A stretch of DNA of 64,000 bases from Archangium lipolyticum. Lineage in GTDB: Bacteria > Myxococcota > Myxococcia > Myxococcales > Myxococcaceae. Location: contig NZ_JANKBZ010000018.1 of NCBI RefSeq assembly GCF_024623785.1, forward strand, positions 124,001 through 188,000. Reading direction: 5' to 3'. Made by a program: the position numbers and the translations under genes. Position 1 is the stretch's first letter. Each line of letters begins with the position of its first letter. This document shows, piece after piece, positions 9,377 through 18,062 of the stretch. A model generated the notes under the pieces. The model was not told where the DNA came from. It saw only the letters and a list, made by a program, of their open reading frames with translations, and ran no database searches.

Positions 9377-9407
9377 ACTTTACAGTGACGTGTCTGCGAC
9401 AACCCCG

Positions 9408-10898
9408 TCACCGGGTGGCGGCGAGGAAACGGTCTCGAAGCAACTCGGCCTCGGCCCGGTCGAAGGTGAAGCCGCGCAGCTGGGCGCGCCGGCTCACCGC
9501 CGCGAAGGTGTTCTCCAGCACCAGGGAGAAGCCGCGCAGGTCCTCGATGAGGCGGGTGCGGATGGCGGGGCCCTCGGGCGGCCAGGGCAGCTCGGTGAGG
9601 AGCGCGCTGAAGCGATCGAAGGCCTCGTAGTCCACGTAGCGCAGCAGCTGGTAGCTGCCGTCCTGGAAGTAGCCGAGGAAGGCCACGATGCTGGAGATGG
9701 TGGCCTCGGCGGCGACCACGTCGTCGTTGCGCAGGTGGCCCTCGGCGGCGCGGCACAGCTGGGAGAAGACCCAGAGGTCCTTGCGCAGCCGCTCGGCGGA
9801 CTCCATGGAGGAGACGAGCTGCTCGAAGGGGGCCTCGCCGTGGGCGGAGCCGGGGGCGAGCGCCTCGGTGAGGGCCACCACCTGGGCCTGGAAGAGCTGG
9901 GTGAAGGCGTAGGAGGCGCGGGCGGCGGCGGCGCGGTCCCGGTCCAGCTCCACGAGGATGTCGCGGGCGATGCGCTCCGTCTCGCGGGCGATGTCGCGCG
10001 CCACGCGCAGGCACGCGGCCTGGAGGGGCTTGGGGCCGGCCTTGGGGGCGAGCTCGTTCTTCAGGTAGCCCACCAGGCTGAGCGCCTCGCTGCGCACCAG
10101 GGCGAGCACCACGCGCACGCGGCGCGGAATGGGGCCCTGGGCGTCCTGGCTCACGTAGGCCAGGTAGTGCAGCAGGCGGAACAGGCCCAGGTAGGCGATG
10201 GTGAAGAGGGGCCGCGTCTCCGCCGGCACCGTGGCGAGCAGCGTCAGCAGGCGGATGGAGCGCAGCCGGTCGTACTCCAGGCGGAACTCGTTGAGGCGGA
10301 AGGGCCGGAAGTAGCGGTTGAGGACGATCTCCCTCAGGACGAGGTTGCCCACGTCGTTGAAGAGGTTCAGCCCGCACACCGGCAGCTGCAGCAGGTGGTC
10401 GATGAGGTTGCGCAGCGACTCGAAGGACTGGCGCAGGACGAAGAGGCCCTCCTGGGGCGTCTCCTGATCCAGCTCGCCCTCGATGCGCGAGCGGCGCGTC
10501 TTGTCGTCGGACAGCTGCGTCTCCACGTAGCGGCGGAACTGGAGCTTCTGGGTGGAGTCCGGATCGAGCAGGTGCCGCGCCAGGCGGATGGCCTGGCTGA
10601 GGGTGGCGCGGACGTCCTTGAGCTCCTCGCGGAAGTCGCGGGTGACGAGCGGCTGATCCTGGGGATCGATGACGCCGTTGTCGTGGAGGTGGACGTAGCG
10701 CTCCACGGCGCGCAGGAGCATCTCGAACTCGAAGAGGAGCTCCTCGCGGGCCTCCACGGGCAGCACGCGCAGCCAGCGCTCGCGATCGGCGAGGAAGCCG
10801 GCGCGGTTGCCCTGAGAAGTGCGGACGAGCTCCGCGTAGAAGTCACGGGGAACGCGGGACATGGGAGGCGGCTGGACGGCGGTCGCGGTGGTGCTCAC
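9408..10898 (-). CDS. Conserved helical protein of unknown function
   Basis: A protein of 496 residues, almost wholly predicted helical (regular Leu/Arg/Glu spacing), with no signal peptide, no membrane segment and no catalytic motif that I recognise. The start is GTG, overlapping the stop of ruvB (GTGA, 10895-10898), so it is translated from the ruvB transcript. The gap after it (9021-9407) separates it from lpxC. The coupling to ruvB may mean it works in DNA repair or may be fortuitous. I know no name for it. Confidence 0.7.
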   Translation of the reverse strand: MSTTATAVQPPPMSRVPRDFYAELVRTSQGNRAGFLADRERWLRVLPVEAREELLFEFEMLLRAVERYVHLHDNGVIDPQDQPLVTRDFREELKDVRATLSQAIRLARHLLDPDSTQKLQFRRYVETQLSDDKTRRSRIEGELDQETPQEGLFVLRQSFESLRNLIDHLLQLPVCGLNLFNDVGNLVLREIVLNRYFRPFRLNEFRLEYDRLRSIRLLTLLATVPAETRPLFTIAYLGLFRLLHYLAYVSQDAQGPIPRRVRVVLALVRSEALSLVGYLKNELAPKAGPKPLQAACLRVARDIARETERIARDILVELDRDRAAAARASYAFTQLFQAQVVALTEALAPGSAHGEAPFEQLVSSMESAERLRKDLWVFSQLCRAAEGHLRNDDVVAAEATISSIVAFLGYFQDGSYQLLRYVDYEAFDRFSALLTELPWPPEGPAIRTRLIEDLRGFSLVLENTFAAVSRRAQLRGFTFDRAEAELLRDRFLAATR

Positions 10899-11932
10899 CA
10901 GAGGGACCCCTGCGCCGTGGTGGGCGCCTTCTTGTTGAAATAGGCGTACGCCCGGTGCGTGGCCACTCGGCCCCGCGGCGTGCGCTGGAGGAAGCCTTCC
11001 TGCAGGAGGTACGGCTCGTACACGTCCTCGATGGTATCGCGCTGCTCACCCACGCTGGCGGCGATGGTCTCCACGCCCACCGGGCCCCCGCCGAACTTGT
11101 CGAGGATGGTGAGGAGGATCTTCCGGTCCATCGCGTCCAGGCCGGAGGGATCCACCCCGAGCCGGGTGAGCGACTGGGAGGCCAGCTCCTCGGTGATGGT
11201 GCCATCACCCTCCACCTCGGCGAAGTCGCGCAACCGGCGCAGCAGCCGGTTGGCGATACGCGGGGTGCCGCGGGCGCGGGTGGAGATCTCCTTCGCGCCT
11301 CCACGGTCCAGCTTGACGCCGAGGATGCGCGCCGAGCGGTTGAGGATCATCTCCAGGTGCTTGGGCTCGTAGTACTCGAGCCGCTCCTGAATCTGGAAGC
11401 GGTCGCGCAGCGGCGAGGTGAGGAGGCCGGTGCGGGTGGTGGCGCCGATGAGGGTGAAGGGCGGCAGGTCGATCTTCATCGCCCGGGCGGCGGGGCCGGT
11501 GTCGATGGTGATGTCCAGCCGGAAGTCCTCCATGGCCGGGTAGAGGTACTCCTCGATGGCGGCGTTGAGGCGGTGGACCTCGTCGATGAAGAGGATGTCG
11601 CGCTCGTTGAGGTTGGTGAGGAGGCCGGCCAGGTCGCCCTTGCGCTCGAGGGCGGGGCCGCTGGTGACGTGGATGCCCACGCCCAGCTCGGTGGCCATGA
11701 GGTAGGCGAGGGACGTCTTGCCCAGACCCGGGGGGCCGGAGAAGAGGCAGTGGTCGAGCGCCTCGCCGCGGCTCCTGGCCGCCTGCACGTACACCCTGAG
11801 CTTCTCGACGACGGCGCCCTGACCCACGTACTCGTCGAAGGTGCGCGGACGCAGCGAGGCCTCGACGCGGACCTCGTCGTTGAGCGCCTCTCCTGAGAGT
11901 GTGTCGTCGGACTTCCGCTTCGCCTTCGCCAT
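10895..11932 (-). CDS. ruvB: Holliday junction branch migration ATPase RuvB
   Basis: A protein of 345 residues. It is the hexameric AAA+ motor that, with RuvA and RuvC, drives and resolves Holliday junctions. Visible are Walker A ([15 protein letters not shown], ~residue 65), Walker B ([11 protein letters not shown], ~112), sensor 1 (IGATTRTG) and the C-terminal winged helix. It sits 12 kb from ruvC-ruvA (23.1-24.3 kb) instead of beside them. The start is ATG at 11932. The downstream 496-aa gene overlaps it by four bases. Confidence 0.97.
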   Translation of the reverse strand: MAKAKRKSDDTLSGEALNDEVRVEASLRPRTFDEYVGQGAVVEKLRVYVQAARSRGEALDHCLFSGPPGLGKTSLAYLMATELGVGIHVTSGPALERKGDLAGLLTNLNERDILFIDEVHRLNAAIEEYLYPAMEDFRLDITIDTGPAARAMKIDLPPFTLIGATTRTGLLTSPLRDRFQIQERLEYYEPKHLEMILNRSARILGVKLDRGGAKEISTRARGTPRIANRLLRRLRDFAEVEGDGTITEELASQSLTRLGVDPSGLDAMDRKILLTILDKFGGGPVGVETIAASVGEQRDTIEDVYEPYLLQEGFLQRTPRGRVATHRAYAYFNKKAPTTAQGSLW

Positions 11933-12046
11933 ACAGTCAACCCTCTGCCGTCACCCTACCAGAACGGACCCTGTGTCGCGGGTCCTCTCGCGGGCTAGAC
12001 TCCGCGTCCCCCGCCGTCAGGCCGCCTGCCCAGGGAGCTTGCCCCC

Positions 12047-13288
12047 GTGAAGGGACTCGTCTTCGCACTCTCCATCCCCAAGTACGTCCTCGCCAAGGGG
12101 ATTGGAGGAATGTACCCGAAGGTGCACTACGGGCGTGGAAGCTGTCTCTCCCTGCGTGAGCTGCCCTCCCCCACTCTGCCCGGCCCGGACTGGGTGCGGC
12201 TGCGTCCACTGCTGGCGGGCCTGTGCGGTTCGGACATGGGGACGATCTTCTTCAAGATGAGCCCCCAGATGGAGCCCTTCAACAGTTTTCCAGCGGTGCT
12301 GGGCCACGAGGTGCTCGCCGAGGTGACGGAGCTGGGGCCCCAGGCGCGCGGCGTGGAGGTGGGACAGAAGGTCGTGGTGAACCCGCTGCTGCCCTGCCGC
12401 CTGCGAGGCATCCAGCCGCCCTGCCCGCCGTGCGCGGCCGGCCAGGAGAACGGCTGCGAGCACAGCGCCGAGGGCTGCCTCGCACCGGGGCAGATGCTCG
12501 GCTTCCAGAAGGACCTGCCCGGGGGAATGGGGACGGAGATGGTGGCGCACCCCTCGCAGCTCCACCCGCTGCCGGAAGCGGTGGGCGACAAGGCGGGCGT
12601 GCTGGTGGAGCCGCTCGCGGTGGGCCTGCACGCGGTGCTGAAGGTGCCGCTGAAGGACGGGGATCGGGTGTTGGTGATTGGAGGAGGACCGGTGGCCTTC
12701 GCATGCCTCTGGGCCCTTCGCGCGCTGGGCCACCGCTGCCACGTGACGCTGCTGGCGGCCGAGGAGTACCAGCTGCGGCTGGCGAAGCAGCTCGGGGCGG
12801 ACGAGGCCTTCCGGGTGATGCGGGACGACACCGCCGAGGCCGAGGAGGTGGCGCGGCGCACGGGCGCGAAGGTGTACCGCCCGATCCTCGGCCCGCCCGC
12901 GCTCATGGGCGGCTTCGAGGTGACGTTCGACTGCATCGGCAGCGCGGCCTCGGTGCAGGACTCGTTGAGATACACGCGCTCGCTGGGGAAGGTGGTGCTG
13001 GTGGGAGCGGCGGGCATCCTGGAGCAGGTGGACTGGACGACGGTGTGGCGCAACGAGCTGACGCTGCTCGGCTCCTTCGTGTACGGCCCGGAGAGCGTCC
13101 GGGGCGAGCGCAAGCACACGTTCGACCTGGTGTTGGAGCTGCTCGCCCGCCGGGAGGGCCCGGACCCGAGCGTGCTCGTGACACATACCTTTCCGCTCGC
13201 GCGTTACCAGGAGGCCATCGAGGCCAACCTGGCGCGTGGCCAGTACCAGTCGGTGAAGACCGTCTTCGACCTCACGGTGAACCCATGA
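12047..13288 (+). CDS. Zinc-binding alcohol dehydrogenase family protein (MDR)
   Basis: A protein of 413 residues, longer than the usual ~350. It has the medium-chain dehydrogenase layout: a catalytic zinc site (AGLCGSDMG, then PAVLGHE), a structural-zinc Cys cluster (around CPPCAAGQENGC, with an extra insert), and a Rossmann fold (VLVIGGGPVAFA). The product would oxidise or reduce an alcohol with NAD(P)H, but the substrate is not readable. The start is GTG with AGGGAG nine bases before it. Its stop overlaps the ATG of the metallo-beta-lactamase-fold gene, suggesting the two act in one pathway. Confidence 0.85.
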   Translation: MKGLVFALSIPKYVLAKGIGGMYPKVHYGRGSCLSLRELPSPTLPGPDWVRLRPLLAGLCGSDMGTIFFKMSPQMEPFNSFPAVLGHEVLAEVTELGPQARGVEVGQKVVVNPLLPCRLRGIQPPCPPCAAGQENGCEHSAEGCLAPGQMLGFQKDLPGGMGTEMVAHPSQLHPLPEAVGDKAGVLVEPLAVGLHAVLKVPLKDGDRVLVIGGGPVAFACLWALRALGHRCHVTLLAAEEYQLRLAKQLGADEAFRVMRDDTAEAEEVARRTGAKVYRPILGPPALMGGFEVTFDCIGSAASVQDSLRYTRSLGKVVLVGAAGILEQVDWTTVWRNELTLLGSFVYGPESVRGERKHTFDLVLELLARREGPDPSVLVTHTFPLARYQEAIEANLARGQYQSVKTVFDLTVNP

Positions 13289-14358
13289 ACGCCCCCTTCC
13301 GTCCCCTGCCCTTCCTCAAAGAGGCCCGTGCCGAGCCGGTGTCCGGCGTGCGGCTGCAGAAGCTCCGCCGTGCGGCACAGGAGGCGCGCGACGTGTTCAC
13401 GGCCGCGGGCCCGGTGGCGGCGGTGGCCACATGCGATCTCGTCACGTTCCCCTACCCCTCGCTGTTCGCCTTCAGCGGAGGGGCGCTGTCACCGGCGCCC
13501 TACGTGATGATGACGAACCGGATGCAGGTGGTGCAGTTCCAGGAGGAAGGGGTGACGCGCACCCTGCTCTTCAATCCGAGCGACTACGAGCGCGGACAGG
13601 CGGCCCCCTTCTACGCGTCGTTGCGAGAGAAGTACGGCAACTTCCTGTCGGACAAGGTGATGACGCGGCGGCTGGGCACGGTGCAGAGCCACCTGGCGGC
13701 GCTGGGGCTGCATCCGCAGGACGTGGACTACATCGCGTTCGATCACCTGCACGTGCAGGACGTGCGGCGGTGGCTGGGCGGAGACGGAGAGCCGGCGTAC
13801 TTCCCGAGGGCGAAGCTGCTGGTGCAGCGGACCGAGTGGGAGTCGGTGAAGAACCTGCATCCGCTGGAGAAGGTCTGGTACGTGCCGGGCGGGACGGACG
13901 GAGTGCCGGAGGAGCGGGTGGTGCTGCTGGACGGGGACGTGTGGCTGGGGCGGGGCGCGGCCATCCTGTCGACGCCGGGACACACGATGGGGAACATGTC
14001 GCTCGCGGTGGCCTCGGACAAGGAGGTGTTCGTGGTGAGCGAGAACGGCGTGGCCTCGGAGAGCTACACGCCGCTGCAGTCGAGGATTCCGGGAGTGCGC
14101 GCCTACGCCGAGCAGATGGGCCTGGAGGTGGTGCTCAACGGCAACACCCGGGAGAGCTCGCTGGAGCAGTACTCGTCGATGATCGTGGAGAAGATCTTCG
14201 CGGGCCCGTCGCGAGTGGAGGGGGCGTTCGTGAACTTCCATCCGTCATCGCTGCTGACGAGCGGACTGGTGGCACCGGGCCTGTCGCCGACGATCACCCT
14301 GCCCGCGCCGAATCACGGGGACATCCGGCCCACCACCGCCGCGCGCCGGGCAGCTTGA
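13285..14358 (+). CDS. Metallo-beta-lactamase-fold protein with altered metal site
   Basis: A protein of 357 residues. Residues ~155-330 have the metallo-beta-lactamase fold order. The metal motif is changed: FDHLHVQDVRRW replaces the usual HxHxDH, so two His and one displaced Asp remain; STPGHTMGNMSL (third His, ~235) and a late NFHPSS His are present, while the usual bridging Asp position reads SENGVAS. It may bind one metal or none. The ATG overlaps the dehydrogenase stop (ATGA, 13285-13288), so it is translationally coupled. The pairing with an alcohol dehydrogenase suggests a lactone or ester step, which is only an inference. Confidence 0.75.
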   Translation: MNAPFRPLPFLKEARAEPVSGVRLQKLRRAAQEARDVFTAAGPVAAVATCDLVTFPYPSLFAFSGGALSPAPYVMMTNRMQVVQFQEEGVTRTLLFNPSDYERGQAAPFYASLREKYGNFLSDKVMTRRLGTVQSHLAALGLHPQDVDYIAFDHLHVQDVRRWLGGDGEPAYFPRAKLLVQRTEWESVKNLHPLEKVWYVPGGTDGVPEERVVLLDGDVWLGRGAAILSTPGHTMGNMSLAVASDKEVFVVSENGVASESYTPLQSRIPGVRAYAEQMGLEVVLNGNTRESSLEQYSSMIVEKIFAGPSRVEGAFVNFHPSSLLTSGLVAPGLSPTITLPAPNHGDIRPTTAARRAA

Positions 14359-14363
14359 GTTCA

Positions 14364-14404
14364 CCTCAACCCCTCTCCCTCTGGGAGAGGGACGGGGTGA
14401 GGGT
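14364..14404 (+). repeat. REP-like palindromic repeat, copy 1
   Basis: A perfect 9-base stem, CCCTCTCCC-TCT-GGGAGAGGG (14371-14391), lies inside an outer imperfect stem CCTCAACCC/GGGGTGAGG. It is a few bases after the stop of the metallo-beta-lactamase-fold gene. Four further copies lie at 27338, 27404, 30548 and 37577. Its tail (gagggt..tcga) is also similar to the copy at 27338. It could double as a transcription terminator hairpin, although no T-tract follows. Confidence 0.8.
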
Positions 14405-14448
14405 GTCGAGCCCCTCGAGTTGAACCACGAACCGAGGAACCGTGCCGC

Positions 14449-14811
14449 TCAGTAGTTCACGGCCACGATGAAGCTCCGGTGGATCCAGCCCGGCTTGTAC
14501 GGGCCAGACAACCGGGAGTACTCGACGTAGAAGCGCTCGTTCGAGGGACACGCCTGCAACAGGCGCACGCTGATATTGGCCCCGCCACAGTAGATCGTAT
14601 CGATCGCGGTGGTGCTCGTGGCCGAGCTGTACACGGGGACCGTAGCGCATTGGACCGAGTAGCGCTGGGAGAGGCTGTGGCAGGTATTGGTGAGCGCCTG
14701 CTCCGTGGAGCCCACGGGTTCCGAGAGCCCCTCGTCCTCCGGCAGACCGCACCCGGAGAGAAGACCCGCCACCACGAAAGCCAACGGCCAGCGCCAGAGA
14801 GACATCGTCAT
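14449..14811 (-). CDS. Small secreted lipoprotein, unknown function
   Basis: A protein of 120 residues. The signal ends in VAGLLSGCG, a standard lipobox with Cys at about 20. The mature part has a SEPVGSTEQAL stretch of a type I have seen in myxobacterial exported lipoproteins, then a small Cys-containing domain ending SFIVAVNY. The ATG at 14811 is chosen over 14835 because a GAGGA sits ~10 bases upstream. It is the last gene of the antiporter-regulator run and 37 bases after a small membrane protein gene. Function unknown. Confidence 0.6.
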   Translation of the reverse strand: MTMSLWRWPLAFVVAGLLSGCGLPEDEGLSEPVGSTEQALTNTCHSLSQRYSVQCATVPVYSSATSTTAIDTIYCGGANISVRLLQACPSNERFYVEYSRLSGPYKPGWIHRSFIVAVNY

Positions 14812-14848
14812 CGCACCCGTCCTCGTCGAATCCATCGCAGATGGCGTT

Positions 14849-15022
14849 CTACCGTGTCTTGAGGGCGAGGCGGATGAGCCAGAGACCCAACGCGATCAGG
14901 CCCACCATGAGCCCGCCCCCCGCGCCGAGCGCGAGCAACCGCCAGCGAGCTCCGGACAGCGCGAGCACATGAGGGGGCACCCAGGAGAGCGTCCCCACCA
15001 GCACCTGGCTCGTCTTCATCAT
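14849..15022 (-). CDS. Small single-pass membrane protein
   Basis: An open frame of 57 residues, below usual length cut-offs. It begins MMKTSQVLVGTL and has one hydrophobic span (about 32-52, rich in Leu/Gly/Ile) followed by basic residues (RLALKTR), so the N-terminus is probably outside and the C-terminus inside. A strong GAGGAGG sits eight bases before the ATG. It follows the XRE-EIIA gene by 12 bases and is probably in the same operon, which supports its being real. No homologue was recognised. Confidence 0.6.
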   Translation of the reverse strand: MMKTSQVLVGTLSWVPPHVLALSGARWRLLALGAGGGLMVGLIALGLWLIRLALKTR

Positions 15023-15034
15023 GACCGCACCTCC

Positions 15035-15853
15035 TCATCTCAGGGCTTCCAGCTCCGTGAGCAGGGTAAGCAATTGTTGGGGCTGCTCCTCGTCGGCGAG
15101 CCGCTCGGCCAGACCATGACTGGCCAGCCGTGCCACATGCGCCAGCCGAACCAGGTGCGCACGCCCGCGCTCTCCGCCCACGAGCACCACCAGCAGCCGC
15201 AGGGGCAGACCATCCGGTGTCTCGGCCTTGAGGGGCTTGGCCAACGTCACCAAGGCGGCCACCGGCGCGGCATGCTCGACGATGGCGTGGGGCACCGCCA
15301 CGCCGTTGCCCACCATGCTGGAGGCCTCCGCCTCGCGCCGCTTCAGCTCCGCCACCAGCCCGGGGGCACTCATGCCGGGGCAGGACCCCACCAGCCGTCC
15401 CGCGGCCACATCCAGCGCGTCCTCGAGCGCGGCGCAGGTGAGGCGCAACACCATCCGCTCCGGCGCCAGCAGCGGGGCCAGCGCCGGCACCGGGGCCTCG
15501 CTCGCGGCGGCACGCATGGGAAACTCCGCGTCGAGGAACTCGCGCACCCGGGCGAGCTGCGGGCCCGAGAGGCCCCGGCGCGCCATCTCCAGGAAGAGCA
15601 TGCCGGCGCCGGGCACCTGCTCCAGGTAGTGGGCCACGAAGGGGCTCACCCGGTGCGCCACGTCCACGAGGAGCGTGGGGGGCACGCCCAGCTCGCGGGC
15701 GATGGCGGCGAGCCGCTCCGGTGTGGGGGCGGCGTCCAGCCCGTTCTCCACGCGGCTGAGGTAGGCGCTGGACACGCCGATACGACGGGCGAGGTCGCGC
15801 AGGCTCAGCCCCGCGTCCACACGCAGCAGTCGGATGGTCGCTCCCAGGTGCAT
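15035..15853 (-). CDS. XRE-family HTH fused to PTS EIIA-like domain
   Basis: A protein of 272 residues. Residues ~5-60 form an XRE-type helix-turn-helix (GLSLRDLARRIGVSSAYLSR). Residues ~130-270 form an EIIA (PTS_EIIA_2-like) domain with the conserved His motif GNGVAVPHA, the phosphorylation site of such domains. The start MHLGATIRLL is taken at ATG 15853; the upstream part of the frame overlaps the antiporter gene. It lies 46 bases downstream of a Kef-like antiporter in the same direction and ahead of two small envelope genes, so it may sense phosphate flux and control this operon. That role is an inference. Confidence 0.85.
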   Translation of the reverse strand: MHLGATIRLLRVDAGLSLRDLARRIGVSSAYLSRVENGLDAAPTPERLAAIARELGVPPTLLVDVAHRVSPFVAHYLEQVPGAGMLFLEMARRGLSGPQLARVREFLDAEFPMRAAASEAPVPALAPLLAPERMVLRLTCAALEDALDVAAGRLVGSCPGMSAPGLVAELKRREAEASSMVGNGVAVPHAIVEHAAPVAALVTLAKPLKAETPDGLPLRLLVVLVGGERGRAHLVRLAHVARLASHGLAERLADEEQPQQLLTLLTELEALR

Positions 15854-15899
15854 GACGTCGGTGTCTCGCTTCCGTTCCGTAGGGGTGGGTGACAGTAAC

Positions 15900-18011
15900 T
15901 CAGGAGAAGGGGCCGTCGGCCGGGAGCGCCGGGGCCGCGTCGGGTTTGTCATCGGCGACATCGGCGGTCTCACCTGCGCTGGCCGGACGGTGTGGGTGAA
16001 CCAACAAGAGTGACGTGGAAGCCTCGCGGATGAGGCGCTCGTGGTGCTCGGCCTCCACTCCCACCACCACGAGGTCATACCCCCGGCGTGCTTCCTCCAG
16101 GATCGCGTCCTCGGGCGAGTCGTGCGCCACCACCCGGGTGTGCACGCGCCCGGGCTCCTCCAGCGTGTGCTCGCGGGGACCCGCGGAAGGCGTGACGTGC
16201 AACACCGTCACCTGTGCGTCCGTGGAGCGCAGCAGACGCCGGGCGAGCCCCAGCGCCGCCCGGTCCTCCCGGCCGCCGATGAAGGGCACCAGCACCCGGC
16301 GCACGTTCTCCAGGCCCCGGTCCACCAGCACCGCCACGTCCGTGCCCGCTTCCCGCATCACCTCGCGCACGGTGCCGCCCAGCATCGTGCGGCCGAAGAG
16401 CGGCTCGTGCCAGCCCAGCAGGATGAGGCTGGCCTGCTTGGCCTCGGCCGTGCGGCAGATGTCCAGCCCTGGCTCGGTGGACACGAACGACAGCGGCCTC
16501 ACCTCCAGGCCCAGCGTGCTCGCGCGTCCCAGCAGCGGGGCCAGGGCATCTCCTGACGTGTCCTCTTCCCGCCGGGGTTGCAAGGAGGAGCGATCGCTGG
16601 GGGCCACGAGGTGCAGGGCGTAGAGTTGGGAGGGCTCGGCGAGGGGACCGGTGAGGGCATACCCCAGGGCCACCATCGCGCTGCCCACCTGTCCCCGGCC
16701 CACGCACATCAGCACGGTGAAGGGCGCGGGAGCCACCTGGGGACTCACGGGGGCGAGCGGCACCCGGTCCCGCGCTTGTTCCCCGGGCGGATACACCCAG
16801 CGCAGCAACGGCGAGGCGATGAGGGCGGTCACCAGGGCCATCACCACCAGCATGGTGAAGAGCTTGGGAGAGATGAGCCCCAGGTCCAGGCCGAGGTTGA
16901 GGACGATGAGTCCCATCAACCCGCGCACGTTCATCAGGATGCCGAGCGCCCCCGCCTCGCGCCAGCGCATGCCGGTGAGCCGCGCGGACACCGCGCTGCC
17001 GCCGAACTTGCCCACGCAGGCCACCAGGAGGATGAGACCGCACAGGGCCCAGTCCGAGGCGCTCCCCAACAACTCCAGGTGGGTGCGCAGGCCGCTGTAG
17101 ACGAAGAAGACGGGCAGCAGCAGCACGCCCACCACGTCCTCCAACCGCTCCACCAGCGCCTCGGCCAGTCCACCCTCCTTGGGGACGATGACCCCGAAGA
17201 GGAAGGCGCCGAAGAAGGAATGGATGCCGATGTATTCGGTCGCCCACGTGGACGCCAGCAGCAGCAGCAGAATGAGGACCACCACGTTCTGGTTGAGGCC
17301 CTCCCTGCTCGCCACACGCGCGCCCAACCGCTGAAGGAAGGGCCGCACCACGCCCAGCATGAGGCCAATGTAGAGCAGCACGAGGAGCGTGGTGGACACC
17401 GCCTGCTCCAGCCCCGAGGCACGCACCCCGGACACGACGAAGGCCAGCAGGCACCACGCCGTCACGTCATCCACCGCCGCGCAGGTGAGGGCCAGGAGCC
17501 CCACCTTGGAGCGCAGCAGGCCTCGCTCCGAGAGGATTCGCGCCAGCACCGCGAAGGCGGTCATGCTCAGGGCCACCCCCAGGAAGAGCACGAAGAAGGG
17601 GCGCGGCACGGAGGGCTCGGACAGGCGCGGGTAGAGCCACCACGCCATTAGCGCCCCGAGCAGCAGGGGCACCAGGAGGCTGGTGTAGCTGATGACGATC
17701 GAGGCGCGGCCCTGGCCTCGGAGCACCCGCGGATCCAGCTCCAGCCCGATGAGGAACATGAAGAGGATGAGCCCCAACTGGCTCAGCATCTTCAGCACCG
17801 GCAGGCTGCTGGCCGGGAACAGCCACTCCATCGTTCCCGGGGCCACCCACCCCAGCAGCGAGGGTCCCAGGAGGATGCCCGCGAGCACCTCGGCGATGAC
17901 CAGCGGCTGCCCCAGCCAGCGCGCTCCCCGCCCGATCAGCCGGGACAGGCCGATGATGACCACGAGCTGAACGAGGAGCAGGCTGAGCGGGTTGTGCGCG
18001 AGGTCTGCCAT
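15900..18011 (-). CDS. CPA2-type cation:proton antiporter with C-terminal universal-stress domains (copy B)
   Basis: A protein of 703 residues. Residues ~5-400 hold about 12 membrane spans of the Na+/H+ exchanger (Kef-like, CPA2) type: an IGLSRLIGRGARWLGQP opening, GLELDPRVLRG near 95 and a GRFFG-type region with Asp in TAAVDDVTAWCLLAF. Residues ~420-690 form a soluble tail with two universal-stress-like units (FTVLMCVGRG and RVLVPFIGGREDRAALG). The antiporter should exchange K+ or Na+ for protons at the inner membrane, with the tail sensing nucleotides. AGGAGG-like GGAGG precedes the ATG. It is a close paralogue of the next gene. Confidence 0.88.
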   Translation of the reverse strand: MADLAHNPLSLLLVQLVVIIGLSRLIGRGARWLGQPLVIAEVLAGILLGPSLLGWVAPGTMEWLFPASSLPVLKMLSQLGLILFMFLIGLELDPRVLRGQGRASIVISYTSLLVPLLLGALMAWWLYPRLSEPSVPRPFFVLFLGVALSMTAFAVLARILSERGLLRSKVGLLALTCAAVDDVTAWCLLAFVVSGVRASGLEQAVSTTLLVLLYIGLMLGVVRPFLQRLGARVASREGLNQNVVVLILLLLLASTWATEYIGIHSFFGAFLFGVIVPKEGGLAEALVERLEDVVGVLLLPVFFVYSGLRTHLELLGSASDWALCGLILLVACVGKFGGSAVSARLTGMRWREAGALGILMNVRGLMGLIVLNLGLDLGLISPKLFTMLVVMALVTALIASPLLRWVYPPGEQARDRVPLAPVSPQVAPAPFTVLMCVGRGQVGSAMVALGYALTGPLAEPSQLYALHLVAPSDRSSLQPRREEDTSGDALAPLLGRASTLGLEVRPLSFVSTEPGLDICRTAEAKQASLILLGWHEPLFGRTMLGGTVREVMREAGTDVAVLVDRGLENVRRVLVPFIGGREDRAALGLARRLLRSTDAQVTVLHVTPSAGPREHTLEEPGRVHTRVVAHDSPEDAILEEARRGYDLVVVGVEAEHHERLIREASTSLLLVHPHRPASAGETADVADDKPDAAPALPADGPFS

Positions 18012-18062
18012 CGGTCTGCCTCCGTGAAGCGCGGGAATTCACGCCCCACCCGACCCGAGGCC

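Noticed and set aside
9122-9388. An 88-residue plus-strand frame upstream of lpxC
   Set aside because: It has no ribosome binding site, no domain or signal, and lies over palindromes in a region that fits a control region better.
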